This document shows positions 12,301 to 22,000 of a stretch of DNA of 64,000 nt, piece after piece. The notes beneath the pieces are model-generated. The model ran no database searches. It saw only the letters and a list, made by a program, of their open reading frames with translations, and had not been told where the DNA came from. Source of the stretch: Pelodera strongyloides. Lineage: Eukaryota > Nematoda > Chromadorea > Rhabditida > Rhabditidae. Positions within the stretch are counted from its first letter, which is position 1. Each line of letters starts with the position of its first letter. Made by a program: the position numbers and the translations under genes. The stretch spans positions 186,001-250,000 of the forward strand of contig JAANDG010001195.1 in assembly GCA_036852015.1 (NCBI GenBank), read 5' to 3'.

Positions 12301-13985
12301 AATTTCACGATAAATTTGCATTGACGACAAGGATATTTGCGGCTTTACGGTATACATTTGAGCAGAGCGCATCGGAAAAAAGTTTTCAATGGCAAATAAA
12401 TGTAAAATTTAGTTTGTATATATTGTAATAAAAATGCTTGATAGTCACTATGGACGTATCGTAAATATAGGTTTAAGACGCAGTCACTACAAGAATCAAC
12501 CTTTTTATTGGATTTTTTTTATTAAATTGGGACGATATGTAGAACAATATGCATACAGTAAAAATCCACAGAAAAGCGAACTAAGGGAGAGAAATCAATA
12601 AGAATGGGTTTTGGTAAATTACCGCCGCCGGGGCACATAGGCATTTGCGAGAAGTACACGGGGAATAAACAGCCTGCAGTGTTACCCCTAGCGGGTGGTT
12701 TATCACTGCGGGGATTTCTTATCAACCGCTATACGGACAATTGCAAATTACTGTAGATTAGTAAAACTCATACCCCGTGATTTCTCTCGCTGAGTTCGTT
12801 TTGCTTTGGTATTGGTACCGTATTTTTCTTGCATATTTTATGAAAAGCGAATAAAAACGACGATTTTGTAATGACTGTGACCCTTTGATACATTTTTAAC
12901 CGAATTTTTAGTGAAACCTCGTGCCTTCCACTTAACTATGGTTTTTGACAGAAGTGAGTGTTAGTGAAACCGGAACATTTATATTTAGATCAATTTTGAA
13001 CTTCGCAGTTCGGCCACGTTTGATTTGTACGGCGTAGGTTACGATACAGTTTGTTCATTTGAATGGAAATCGAAGTCAGGGTTGGATGCAACAAACCACC
13101 AAGCGACTTGTCTGGCGAGAGATCTTATTCCGGTGAGCGCGTTACGTTGTAAAATTGTACATAGATGTATATGGTTTTATTAATCTAGCCTACAATCTAA
13201 AAAGTGCCCACATATTCACTTAAAAAAACGACACCGACATCCTTTTTGAAAAAGACAGTTGTGTGGATTAAGAGAGCTTCTTTTCAGCTAGTTGCTGGCA
13301 GAAATTACTCCCTTATTCTGCGGCCGAGCAGTGGTATTACGATTCACTCCTTTAATGGAAGCTATCAAGTACGGCATTTTTAACTTGTTTGTTATGTGTA
13401 GAGTGTAACGAGCAAGCACAGTGTAACAAGGTAAGAAAAGCAAAAACGAGGAAAAAAAACAGGTCCCATGATAGAGTAAGTAATGGGGGTCTACTCATTC
13501 ACTATTTACGGAGGAAAATCTTATTATATAAAGGAGAAGATCGCCTGAATAGTGGCCTCAGGCGGCGATAGCCGTCTGGTGAATAATAAAGGAACTTCGA
13601 ACGAAAAAGAACTGGACTAGTTAATTAAGGCTTAAAACTCCAGGCTCTGGAATAAATCCATACGCATTTTTATATATTTCTATCTTATACATATGCGTAG
13701 ACTACTTAGGGACTACTAACACAGAAAAGTGGAAACCTCGATACGGCCCCCACAGGAAAGTGGAAACCCGATTATTTTCGAAAAAAAAAACGATATGGCC
13801 CCGATCAATTCCCGATTTTTTGAGGGACTTTGTCGGGGGCCATATCGAGGTTTTTGGTTTCCCATGAAGGTTTTTCCTGTGGCAGTTTCGTATCATTGTT
13901 TCAGGATAATGTGTCTCTCGTCCGTGTAAAAGCGAATGAGGATTATGCACATGGAATTAAATCGTTGCATCTTCTTCCTCCTTGA
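6337..13985 (+). CDS. BTB-BACK-PHR protein, copy 2
   Basis: Twelve exons: 6337-6459, 6799-6929, 7058-7126, 8302-8436, 8702-8777, 9215-9306, 9467-9605, 10773-10888, 11532-11652, 12989-13132, 13288-13368, 13905-13985. The product is 435 aa. Exon boundaries and phases match copy 1 one for one. BTB: FLFSEELHDVVFQFE, IPAHSQILAF, NMFELAYLANK. BACK: FWKLFNPRMIALFD, LKVVARWATHQ, FIHELRLPT. PHR-like: NYRFFGLSCVLN, LVAGRNYSLILRPSSG, terminal IKSLHLLPP. The N-terminus (about 20 residues, MRSRGRSHH) differs from the paralogues, so the start is less certain; the next candidate upstream is the frame opening at 6142. Intron 5 has a GC donor (GATATT then GCAAGT). The gene is longer than copy 1 because introns 3, 5, 7 and 9 carry repeats and palindromes. 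The role as a Cullin-3 adaptor is inferred from the family. Confidence 0.84.
7505..8262. repeat. Repeat block with inverted arms, a GGGAAACACC hairpin and tRNA-like segments (intron 3 of copy 2)
   Basis: Flanking arms carry CAAGTCCCTCAA near 7645 and the inverse TTGAGGGACTT near 8229, each next to a CGAAATCGG motif. Inside, GGGGGTGTTTCCCGCAA at about 7838 and its inverse TTGCGGGAAACACCCCC at about 7901 can form a hairpin. Two minus-strand segments look tRNA-derived: 7509-7580 (GTTCGAATCC B-box-like) and 7985-8047 (see the separate entry). This is probably a composite of non-autonomous elements inserted in an intron. Confidence 0.5.
7985..8047 (-). other. tRNA-like relic (Leu/Ser-type A and B boxes)
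   Basis: Read on the minus strand, it has TGGTCGAGTGGTCTAAGGCG, which resembles a type II tRNA A box, and GGTTCGAACCC, a canonical B box. The flanking bases do not form a seven-base acceptor stem and the T stem has a mismatch. It is therefore a tRNA pseudogene or a tRNA-derived piece of a mobile element rather than a working tRNA gene. Confidence 0.4.
8892..9155. mobile_element. Near-perfect ~260-bp palindrome (intron 5 of copy 2)
   Basis: Left end AGGGCGCATTCGGGATTGAT and right end ATCAATCCCGAACGCGCCCT are inverted, and the two arms match over almost their whole length. The short centre contains two copies of CATGCTAATT. Transcribed as intron RNA it would fold into a long hairpin. It has no coding capacity. 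Confidence 0.75.
9760..10020. repeat. TACTACCC / GGGTAGT-rich degenerate repeat tract (intron 7 of copy 2)
   Basis: Repeated blocks of GTAGAATACTACCC-like and ATGACTACCCC-like sequence occur here, each separated by about 15-25 bases. The same motif family is more extensive at 53523-54745. There is no open reading frame. A short (CT)n run closes it near 9990. Confidence 0.5.
10080..10465. mobile_element. TTAA-flanked element, AGCGAA-end family (intron 7 of copy 2)
   Basis: The left end is TTAA then AGCGAATTAGCGG and the right end is GGTATTTCGCT then TTAA. The central part is not strongly palindromic, so this may be a longer family member than the 150-180-bp copies. An open frame of 77 codons inside it has no recognisable features. 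Confidence 0.55.
11137..11394. mobile_element. GGGGTTTGCAAG inverted-repeat element (intron 8 of copy 2)
   Basis: The left end GGGGTTTGCAAGTATGCC is inverted at the right end as GGCATACTTGCAAACCCC. A second internal inverted pair (TTTTCCTTGCAAGTAT / ATACTTGCAAGGAAAA) strengthens the fold. A shorter relative lies at 60917-61068. Flanking DNA (GTCACGCCCATTCGCGCTGATTGG, first 20 bases at 11083-11102) also recurs inside the element at 22320-22735. Confidence 0.65.
12102..12476. mobile_element. TTAA-flanked element with GGGACAGGCCC end, right terminus lost
   Basis: The left end is TTAA then AGGGACAGGCCCATC. It contains the inverted blocks ACCTACATTTACGATACGT and, at the other side, ACGTATCGTAAATATAGGT. 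The right terminal GGGCCTGTCCCT is missing and the sequence passes directly into another TTAA element at 12473. A reverse-complement relative is at 21323-21712. The internal 63-66-codon frames shared by the two copies are conserved only as repeat DNA. Confidence 0.6.
12473..12897. mobile_element. Element with GCAGTCACT / AGTGACTG ends adjoining the previous one
   Basis: The left end is TTAA then GACGCAGTCACTACAAG. The right end has ACGATTTTGTAATGACTG followed by TGACCCTTTGA, so the right-hand TTAA has drifted to TTGA. The ends are related to those of the better preserved 14777-15216 element. Its position directly against 12102-12476 suggests insertion at, or recombination through, the shared TTAA. 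Confidence 0.45.
13731..13862. repeat. Inverted repeat in intron 11 of copy 2
   Basis: GGAAACCTCGATACGGCCCC at the left and GGGGGCCATATCGAGGTTTT with TGGTTTCC at the right are inverted, with an inner AAATCGG/CCGAT-type pair. It would form a stem of about 25 pairs immediately upstream of the last exon's acceptor region. CCCTCAAAAAATCGGG sequence links it to the arms of the block at 7505-8262. Confidence 0.55.
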
Positions 13986-14344
13986 AAAGTTCGACGTGTG
14001 ACTGCGTATTATACTCCGCGTACAATGTGTGGTTTTTATTAAGCTTGTTATATATTATGTTCAGAACATATGTTGGCATCATCTGAGCGTGACATTTCAT
14101 GAATATATTTGGACGTTGTCTTCCCCTTTATTTTAAAAATCAGGGCTTTTAGTAGTGAGTATTATGCTGTACTGTTGAGAAAATTATACTGGCTCAAATA
14201 GCCGTCCTCTCCTATTTTCTAGTAAGTCGGATTTTCGAATTGTAATGTTATTATCTGAACGTTGTATTGGGATAGCCGTTCGTTGCCATCTTTTTTCTCC
14301 ACATGATTCGTTTCGTTATCCGTTGATTTTTTGTTGAATTATGT

Positions 14345-14700
14345 GAACACTTTGTATTAGAGCATTGCTTACACGATAATTTTGGTTCGCGATAAGATTT
14401 CACGATAAAACAGTTATCGTGCGTCAGGTTGCTGTTACACGATAAGAGAAAATTTATCCCTTTCGTGGGCGCGGGCCAGACGATAACGCGCACACGATAA
14501 TTCTCATTATCGTGTATGAAGGGTCAGCGCGATAAGATAATTTTTTCTCTTCTCTCCAACTCGTCGCTTAGACGATAAGCGAAATTTTACTTATCTTATC
14601 GCATTTTGAATTTATTAACGATAAGATAAGTACTATTCTTATCGACAAAATATTTATCGAGAATTAAGCGAAATTATAGGTAAGTGAAGGGACATGCCCC
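14345..14700. repeat. ACGATAA / TTATCGT-rich repeat tract
   Basis: The heptamer ACGATAA or its inverse occurs many times within about 350 bases, often as CACGATAA and GCGATAAGATAA, in both orientations. A related tract is at 16400-16600, where it is mixed with TTCGCGCGAA palindromes. It is non-coding and may be a decayed transposon family. Confidence 0.5.
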
Positions 14701-14776
14701 ATTATCTTAGTTTTATTTTCGGCATATTCCCCCTAAATGATGCGTTTATCACCGTAAAAGGACTGGAAGTTTATTT

Positions 14777-15216
14777 TTAAAGGATCGCAGTCACTTCAAA
14801 ATCATCATTTTGCTTCGAGCTTACTTGAATTTAGTAAAGAATAAAGAAAAATACTTTACCAAAACCGAATAATTTGAATTCCAACTCAGGGGGTGAACAA
14901 GTAGAAAAGTAGTTCTACTTAACTACCGCGGGATTATGAAACGTGCAGTGATATGCCTGCAGTCCCTTGCAGTATATGTAAAGATATAATATGCAGATAT
15001 TTGCCGAAATAATTTGCATACTCCCGATCGGGAAGCATCCGTATGAACACGTTTCGTGATCCTGCGGTAGTTAAGTAGAACTGCTTTTCTACTTGTTCAC
15101 TCACTGAGTTGAAATTCAAATTATTCGGTTTCGGTAAAGTATTGTTCTCTATTCTTTACTAAATACAAGTAAACTTGAAGAAAAACGACGATTTTGTAGT
15201 GACTGCGATCCTTTAA
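14777..15216. mobile_element. TTAA-flanked palindromic element with GGATCGCAGTCACT ends
   Basis: The left end is TTAA then AGGATCGCAGTCACT and the right end is AGTGACTGCGATCCT then TTAA. The arms remain inverted for well over 100 bases (AGTAAAGAATA, TTCTACTTAACTACCGC and their inverses). The centre is about 80 bases. It is non-coding and well preserved, and is the best example of this subfamily in the window. Confidence 0.75.
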
Positions 15217-15365
15217 GCAAAACAATTTCTTCTTCTCTGATTGTGGAACTAATTGCTAAAAAAAAGGGAAAAAAACTTAGTACTCACCGTAATACAAAAT
15301 ATATGCTCTGTTTAATGCAGGGAGGCGATTTGGATTAGTTAGCGTAAAAACGCAAAAAAATACGA

Positions 15366-15440
15366 CGTTGCCTGGATTTGAACCCTGGTCTTCTTACTGT
15401 CAAGCAAGCCAGTACCTACTACGCTAAACATGCTTGAGGA
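15366..15440 (-). other. tRNA-like relic
   Basis: On the minus strand, TAGCGTAGTAGGTACTGGC (A-box-like) is followed after an anticodon-arm-like segment by GGTTCAAATCC (B box). CTTGC and GTAAG could pair as an anticodon stem, but the loop length is wrong and the acceptor and T stems do not close. It is probably a tRNA pseudogene or tRNA-derived repeat. Confidence 0.35.
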
Positions 15441-15764
15441 CATATCAGCGGCTGCCGAGGAAATGGCACTGTCCAACATAGAAACTTTCCCTAAAACCTA
15501 CAGGCTAAGAAGAGCTTTCAGAAAGGTCTATTAACTAGTAAATAAGGTTGCTTTGTTGGCAGTTGAAATGGCGAATGTTGTATTTGAAAACAGTCGGTTG
15601 TTAGAAACAAATTAAAGTGGACTAACTGTAACAAAGGAACGTTTTTCCACCTAAAAATAGTAGTAAATTAACATGTCTCATCATTTATAGACCACTTTTC
15701 GCACGCGCAAGGATACTAGGAGCATTTTGCTTCACAAAAAACCATTGCAAAAAAGTAAAACTTC

Positions 15765-15842
15765 CACAGGAATCGAACCTGCGGATTTAAAACCGTCCCA
15801 AGATTCTCAGGCCAACGCTCTGCCTGCTGCGCTATAAGGTAC
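15765..15842 (-). other. tRNA-like sequence, probably a pseudogene
   Basis: On the minus strand, TAGCGCAGCAGGCAGAGCG matches an A box and GGTTCGATTCC a B box. The T stem (GCAGG/CCTGT) pairs. The acceptor stem pairs only partly and the anticodon stem is poor. By position the anticodon would be GAG. Of the tRNA-like segments in the window this is the closest to an intact gene, but I would not call it functional. Confidence 0.4.
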
Positions 15843-16399
15843 TTCCTCCGTCCTCCGCTGTCTTGCACCTAATGGTTGCACCCCGCCCCCTTCCCTCTTT
15901 GCCGAGTAACTCCACTCGTCTTGGTCGCTGCAAAAGTTTGGCAGGAAAAAAGTGAATTTGCTCATTTTCACGGATTTCGCTAAATTATATGTCAATCGAT
16001 AGTGTTTTTGAAGCTGAGAAAGAATATGATAGTAGTGCTGCTCGTAATTCTCAAACGGAGCAGTTATTACATATTAAAATGATTGGGCGAAATCTTCGAG
16101 GATTAGAGATAATAGGATGAAATTTTACAGTTCCGATGTCCTATGGGTCTGAAAAGTAGATTATTCTTAACTCAAAGTTTACTCGTGCCCTAATTTGTCT
16201 ATGTAACGTATATTAACTATTGTGGAAGCACGCAAATGATTGCTACTTTCAATCCTCAGAAAATCTGAACAAAAAGTTTAATCTGTTATAAAACACTAAA
16301 AATGGAAAAGTAGCGAAGTTTGAACTAGGTCTATTTATTCACTTTTCGAAGCTCTTTCCAATGAACTTAATAACACGTTGAAATTTGCAAGGGTTTGGC

Positions 16400-16600
16400 A
16401 GTAAATTGGTTACGATAACCAGGACTGCTTATCGTCAAGAAATTATTAGCTCTTCGCGCGAAATTTCTGTTCGCGCGAAGCGAAACCCAGCCACTTCGCG
16501 CGAAGAGGCGTCTTCTCCTTACACGATAAGAGGCAGTTCGCGCGCGCACTTCTCTCTTTCGTGACCCGCTTATCACGATAAAATTTTGACCACTTATCGA
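16400..16600. repeat. TTCGCGCGAA and ACGATAA palindromic cluster
   Basis: Several copies of TTCGCGCGAA-like palindromes lie between ACGATAAG motifs in both orientations. The motif content is shared with 14345-14700. It is GC-rich at the centre against AT-rich surroundings. Confidence 0.45.
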
Positions 16601-17436
16601 GAATGCAAGGCTCTACTTTGTATTGTTCTTCTTCTTTTTATTTTATATATTTGTTATCGCTTGCCCACGAGGGAGTGTATATTCGTTTGGTGGTAGGGTC
16701 TTACAGTATGTGGCAGCACATGCGCGGAGTCGAAGTCAGTACAGGCATTCAATTGGACTAGACATTACAAAATGAGCTATATTTCAGCTCCAGTGATGGC
16801 CCCTGTTTGGCATTTCCCTGTAAGGCAAGAGCCTTTTGTGTTTGACGACCCTTTGTGTAAGCTAGACGGCTACTATTTCGATCTCTTATTCCATTCCACT
16901 CATTAACGTGCTGCCGTGATTCACGTCCACATTGTTTTCATGTTCACCGATTGTTTGTAATTTGGTACAATATTTTATTTAACGTGGAGATTTTACGAGA
17001 TGATTTGTTGTTGACGATATTTTGTTATGTTTCTATATACATATGTACAACTGTCACATGCATGCAACTTTTTTTTTATACGTGTGGTATGCTTATCCGT
17101 AAATTATGGTTAGCTTTGTTAGTCTTGTGGAAATAAATCATTTTTCTTTTTATTCAAATCGGAATTACAACAATGCACTTTAGGATGATCTTTGATAATT
17201 GAACTCATGAACTTGAGTGGGTTTTTATTATTTTTTATCCCACACACACAGGAAAACGAAATAATTGCCGAAACCAAAGCCATCACCAACTGGTTTTTAC
17301 AGGAAAAAAACCCATGTCCACCTCATTACGGTTTTCGATGAAACTTGGTCACCAAATGGGCAGGTCCGCGAAAAAAACCAGTGAACTGTATCGACATGGG
17401 TTTACCCGTTTCCCAGGCAAGGGTGTTATTACGCTG

Positions 17437-17653
17437 GTAAAACTCCGCGCACAAAATAAGGGTCCGCCGCTGGTGCGCAGCGCACCCCCACTAGAGTGCG
17501 CGGTGGGTGCGCCAGTGGTGCTCTATCTCACTTGGCGCACCATTTAGGGTAGGCGCGGCAGGTGCGCCACACTTGCACCAGGTGGTGTTAGGCGCACCCT
17601 AGAGGTGGTGCGCCGCGCCCCACTGGCACACCCTATTATTGTGCGCGGAGTTT
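17437..17653. repeat. GC-rich inverted repeat, CTCCGCGCACAA ends
   Basis: AAACTCCGCGCACAAAATA at the left and TATTGTGCGCGGAGTTT at the right are inverted. The interior is rich in GGTGCGC / GCGCACC in both orientations. The strong GC content contrasts with its neighbourhood. A similar GTGCGCC-rich patch lies in intron 1 of copy 2 (about 6590-6650). Confidence 0.6.
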
Positions 17654-19013
17654 CACGTTGTAGTGTTTCCTACAGAAGAAATATCATGCAGCCAAGCCAA
17701 TTGCATTAGATATTATAGATAAATTTAAATTTGCTATAGATAATTAAAACCATGGCCATTCAATTGATGCTTGTCAACCTTTCATCATATTGATGCACAC
17801 ATTTCATGTGTTAATAAATATTTAAATATTAGATACGAGATTAAATTCGTCACTCAAGATGTGCTCTTCTTGAATATTGTTCAGCTCTTCTGATTGAAGG
17901 TGAATTAATCATCAGGCACGGTGCCTATTTGTAATAATAAAAAACTAATATTAGGATACGTTTTTCAACACAGCTTCCTACGAAACAATGCAACCTAACG
18001 ACAGGAAAAGATTTATTATAAATAATAATATACGTTTCGTAGTCTATATTATGACAGATTTACACAAATATGTGCATCAAAAAATTGTAGATCAAGAAAA
18101 TCGTTATTAATTACTCACGATAAATTAGTTCCAAGGCAAGGTTCTATGTTCTTCATTTGCAGTTTAGCGGAAATCATAATGCCATGTTTCCTCACAAACT
18201 AGCGGGAAACGCGGGACTCCATACCTATTGCGAGCGCTTATCAGGCAATCAGGGGCCTTGCCTAATGTTTAATTGTGGGACATGATTGGCTAATCTGTCA
18301 GGAAACATGCGACTTTTCTTATTGCGTGGGATTGAGTGCTAGCCTGCCAGGAAACGCGGGATTTATTTTTGATTCGCGTTCGCGGGAAACATGCAGTAGA
18401 AGGACACAGACAAAATTTGGACCTCAAACCCATAGATCTTACTTATAATACAATAAATTTGGGTTCACACCAACACCGTCATGCTGTAACGGTCAATAAA
18501 GCCACATACAAAACGCTACAGTAACCGCGTATTATTGAGAAGGCATACCAGTACTGAAACACGAGTGCAAATTCAGAAAAAAACCCAGAAGTAAACAAAA
18601 AAAAATCAACTTTAGAGGTCAGAGAAATATAAGCGGCGGTCGACAGAACTAACGCAACATAAACTCAGGAAACTGAAAAAAGGGCCCTCGGATGAAACCC
18701 AAACTTTGTTAGCGCTATCGCGCTAGCAAAGGAATCAGTATATACAAGGAGTACGTGAGCTTCATCCACTTCTACACTACGCAAATGCGACTAATATAAT
18801 ATGCACAACAAAGTTCGAAGGAAACAATATTGATAGCAGTCCAGAAAATAATTCATTGCCGTTAATGATAAAAAGAGGTCAAAAATGTGTTCCATGGAAA
18901 GAAATGAGGTAACCGGTAAACAACAATTCTCACAAGCGCTGTAATCCGAAACACAAAATGCAGGCAAAAATCACAGAAAACAAACTACAATAAAGCATTA
19001 TAGATCGAATACG

Positions 19014-22000
19014 TTAAGGAAGCAGGAAATGTACCGACTTCACCGTGTGTAGGTACTTAGTCTTCCTAATATATACTTGAGAAGAATCATCCTGAAAAGC
19101 GAGAATTCCTAACAAAATCATGCCAGCATACACCAGAATTCCGTGCGTAAATGGAGGTGGTTGGAGATGGTTTCTTTAGCTTAGTGATAGACCGTTTTAA
19201 TAAAACACACTGTTTCGGTCAAATATATTAATTTTGAATTGCTTTCGGAGGTGGTCAAAACCAATCCGGAGGTGGTTCGTGCGTGTTTCAACGCACCAAC
19301 CTATACCCCTGAAATGCACCTTAGTTGGCCGACGAACTAAACGGGATCGAAGAAACCAAAAATAACTCACCTTAAAATCATTCTCAAACAAATTGATCGA
19401 GATCCCCGGACTCAGCAGTGAAATAAAACGGTAATGGCGACCGGCAGAAAACTGAAATAATGATTGCAACGCAACAAGCACAAGAGAAAGATAACTGGTG
19501 CTTACATTACACACAGCGATAAGAGCCAAGTGATGGTGAGTTGTGAATCCGTCGTTCATTTTCGAAAAATGACCCATGTCAACCCAACACAAGTAATTTG
19601 GGACACACCTCTTTCTACGTAAAATCATGGGAAGGCCGAAGGCGCCAAACAATAAAAAAAAACGATCCTGAGAAACACTTTTTACAATTTACATAAAAAG
19701 GAGCAAAGCCGAGAATTCAGAAACTGACCAGAATAATGTCGTTGGCCATAGAAACCACCTCATAATTAGACACCTCCATCCCAGGGCTAGCAGTCCACAC
19801 AAAAGAGCACAGCAGATCATAATCATTCGAATTTTCAGAAAAATTTTCAGAACTTCGCACTTCCGTAGTTATCTCAAATGAACAAAACAATTTCCCAGAC
19901 CGCACCGACACATCAAACTAAAATAATTTAAAAGAAAAACAGCAAGCAATCAAATATCATTGTATTGTGTTGTCAAGAATAAAGGTTCGGGAGTGGCGAA
20001 CGATCTCCTACAAAATTCCCAAACCTATCTACCTTTTCTGGCACTTCTCCTGTCTTCTGAACGTTGAGAACATAAGTAACTCCAACAAATCGGAAATTCG
20101 TATTTGAAAGCACGTCCATGGAGATTACCCCGCGTACAATGTGGTTGGGGTTGGGCTCGACCAGCTCTATAATACATTTAAAACAAAAATTCTCGACTCT
20201 TAAAACCTAGTTGTGGTCGATTTGACTGTTCCGTTTCAATTTTCGACAAATTCACATGACAAAAGGAATGTACACATCTGCGGGCGGGTTCGGCAATACT
20301 GTAACGTATTGGCAATAACATTAATCGTTTCGGCTTTGTTCACCTGCTGTACACACAATAACATCACGGCTCTTCCGGCGCGGAATTTTCTCAAATGGCG
20401 TATCAGTGGAGATGAGACCGCCACAATAAGCTGCGAGATTCACTTTCTCCTAAAGGGGTTTAGTAAATAAAACTAGAAAAGAAAGCGGTTGATGGTTGAT
20501 GGTAATCAAATTTATAGCAGCAGTTTTCTTTGGGTTAGCCCGGTTAGCTGAGTAAAAAAGAGCACATACTAATACCTACACTGTGGCAAAGAAAAACGAC
20601 TGGTAGCTTATGAAGATGAAGAAACGATCACTTAACTCGAGAATACATTGGATCCATAACGGTCAGCTCTTTTAACTCATTTACCTTTGGAAGCAAGAGC
20701 TCGTTATCACGAATCCCTCCATTATAAAAAAGTTCATCGTGGCACAGGGTAGGCATTCGAAGGCTACGTATGAACTCCTTGACGTGACGGCGCATATTGC
20801 CAGCTGTTAGTTTGATTTTGGTACCATCCCTGAACACTTTACATACAGCAACAAATAACTGTTTCTCAAACGAATTTAGTGAGGATATGCGTCGCAACCC
20901 GCAAATGCATTACTGGGGCACCAACTACCAACTGAAACTGAAACGCGACACAAAATATATCGAGATATTACACATTACAGTCCATCCCACCGAACCTGAT
21001 TTTGAAACAAGTACCGTTTGCACTGAAACTCCGCCCATCGTACGACGGCCTTGTATAGATCCACCTCCTTGATGGATAGATCACATCGCACCAATTGTCC
21101 AATCTAGATAGATACATCAACTGACAACATACAAGGAGGTCACTCACGGACTCACGCCAATCTTGTCGACGGTTTCACTAACGTGTCATTTTCCTTCAGT
21201 ACTTCGGTGTATACCAATATATGAAAATTACCGTTTCCTTGCCCAGCGACAGGAATTCCTCAGAATTGAGGTGTTTTGAAGTATCCCTTTCGAAACGAGT
21301 TAAAAGCCTAAACATCTTCCTATAACAACCCATCAAAGTAAACCTATATTTACGATACGTCCATAGTGACTATCAAGCATTTTTATTACAATATATACAA
21401 ACTAAATTTTACATTTATTTGCCATTGAAAACTTTTTTCCGATGCGCTCTGCTCAAATATATACCGTAGAGCCGCAAATATCCTTGTCGTCAATGCAAAT
21501 TTATCGTGAAATTATAATGCGATTAAAATTTGCATATATAGCTTTGAAATCTGCAGTTTTATGGTATACATATGCGTTGAGCGCATTGGAAAAAAGTTGT
21601 CTAGGGCGAATAATGGTGAAATTTAGTTTGTATATATTGTAATAAAAATGCTTGATAGTCATTATGAACGTATCGTAAATGTAGGTTTATTTTGATGGGC
21701 CTGTCCCTTTAAGCAGCCATGTGCAAGCGACACCCGACACATAGTTCTGATATTAGCAAGCACCATACATTTTAAAAGCCCAGTAAGAGATATGCACGAG
21801 TAAAAAAACAGCATCACTCACATAGTTAAGAGACTCTTCTCTTTATCGTCAAAAAGATTGATTCGTTGAGGGTTAAATAGTTTCCAGAAGTTGCCATCTT
21901 TATCTAGTTCATCTTTGAAGTATTCAGCGACCAATTGTGTGATTTTGGAAATCATGTACCTGAAGGGCGAAGGACCTCAAACCTCATGCATTTAGATCTG

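Larger units (their letters stand above)
13986..19013. other. Convergent intergenic region between the + and - BTB genes, no gene recognised
   Basis: Both flanking genes end into this 5-kb stretch. It contains the separately listed repeats. Outside these (for example 15900-16350, 16620-17300 and 17700-18150) I see only AT-rich sequence and short frames with no conserved features. At 18200-18400 the motif GCGGGAAAC or GGGAAACGCGGGA recurs at least three times. Nothing here resembles a sixth BTB copy. Confidence 0.45.

Noticed and set aside
15765..15842. Functional tRNA gene
   Set aside because: The A and B boxes and T stem are present, but the acceptor stem and anticodon stem do not pair adequately by hand folding.
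12172..21642. Near-identical 66-codon frames at 12172-12372 and 21442-21642
   Set aside because: Both are inside copies of the same palindromic element in reverse orientation. Conservation is that of the repeat.
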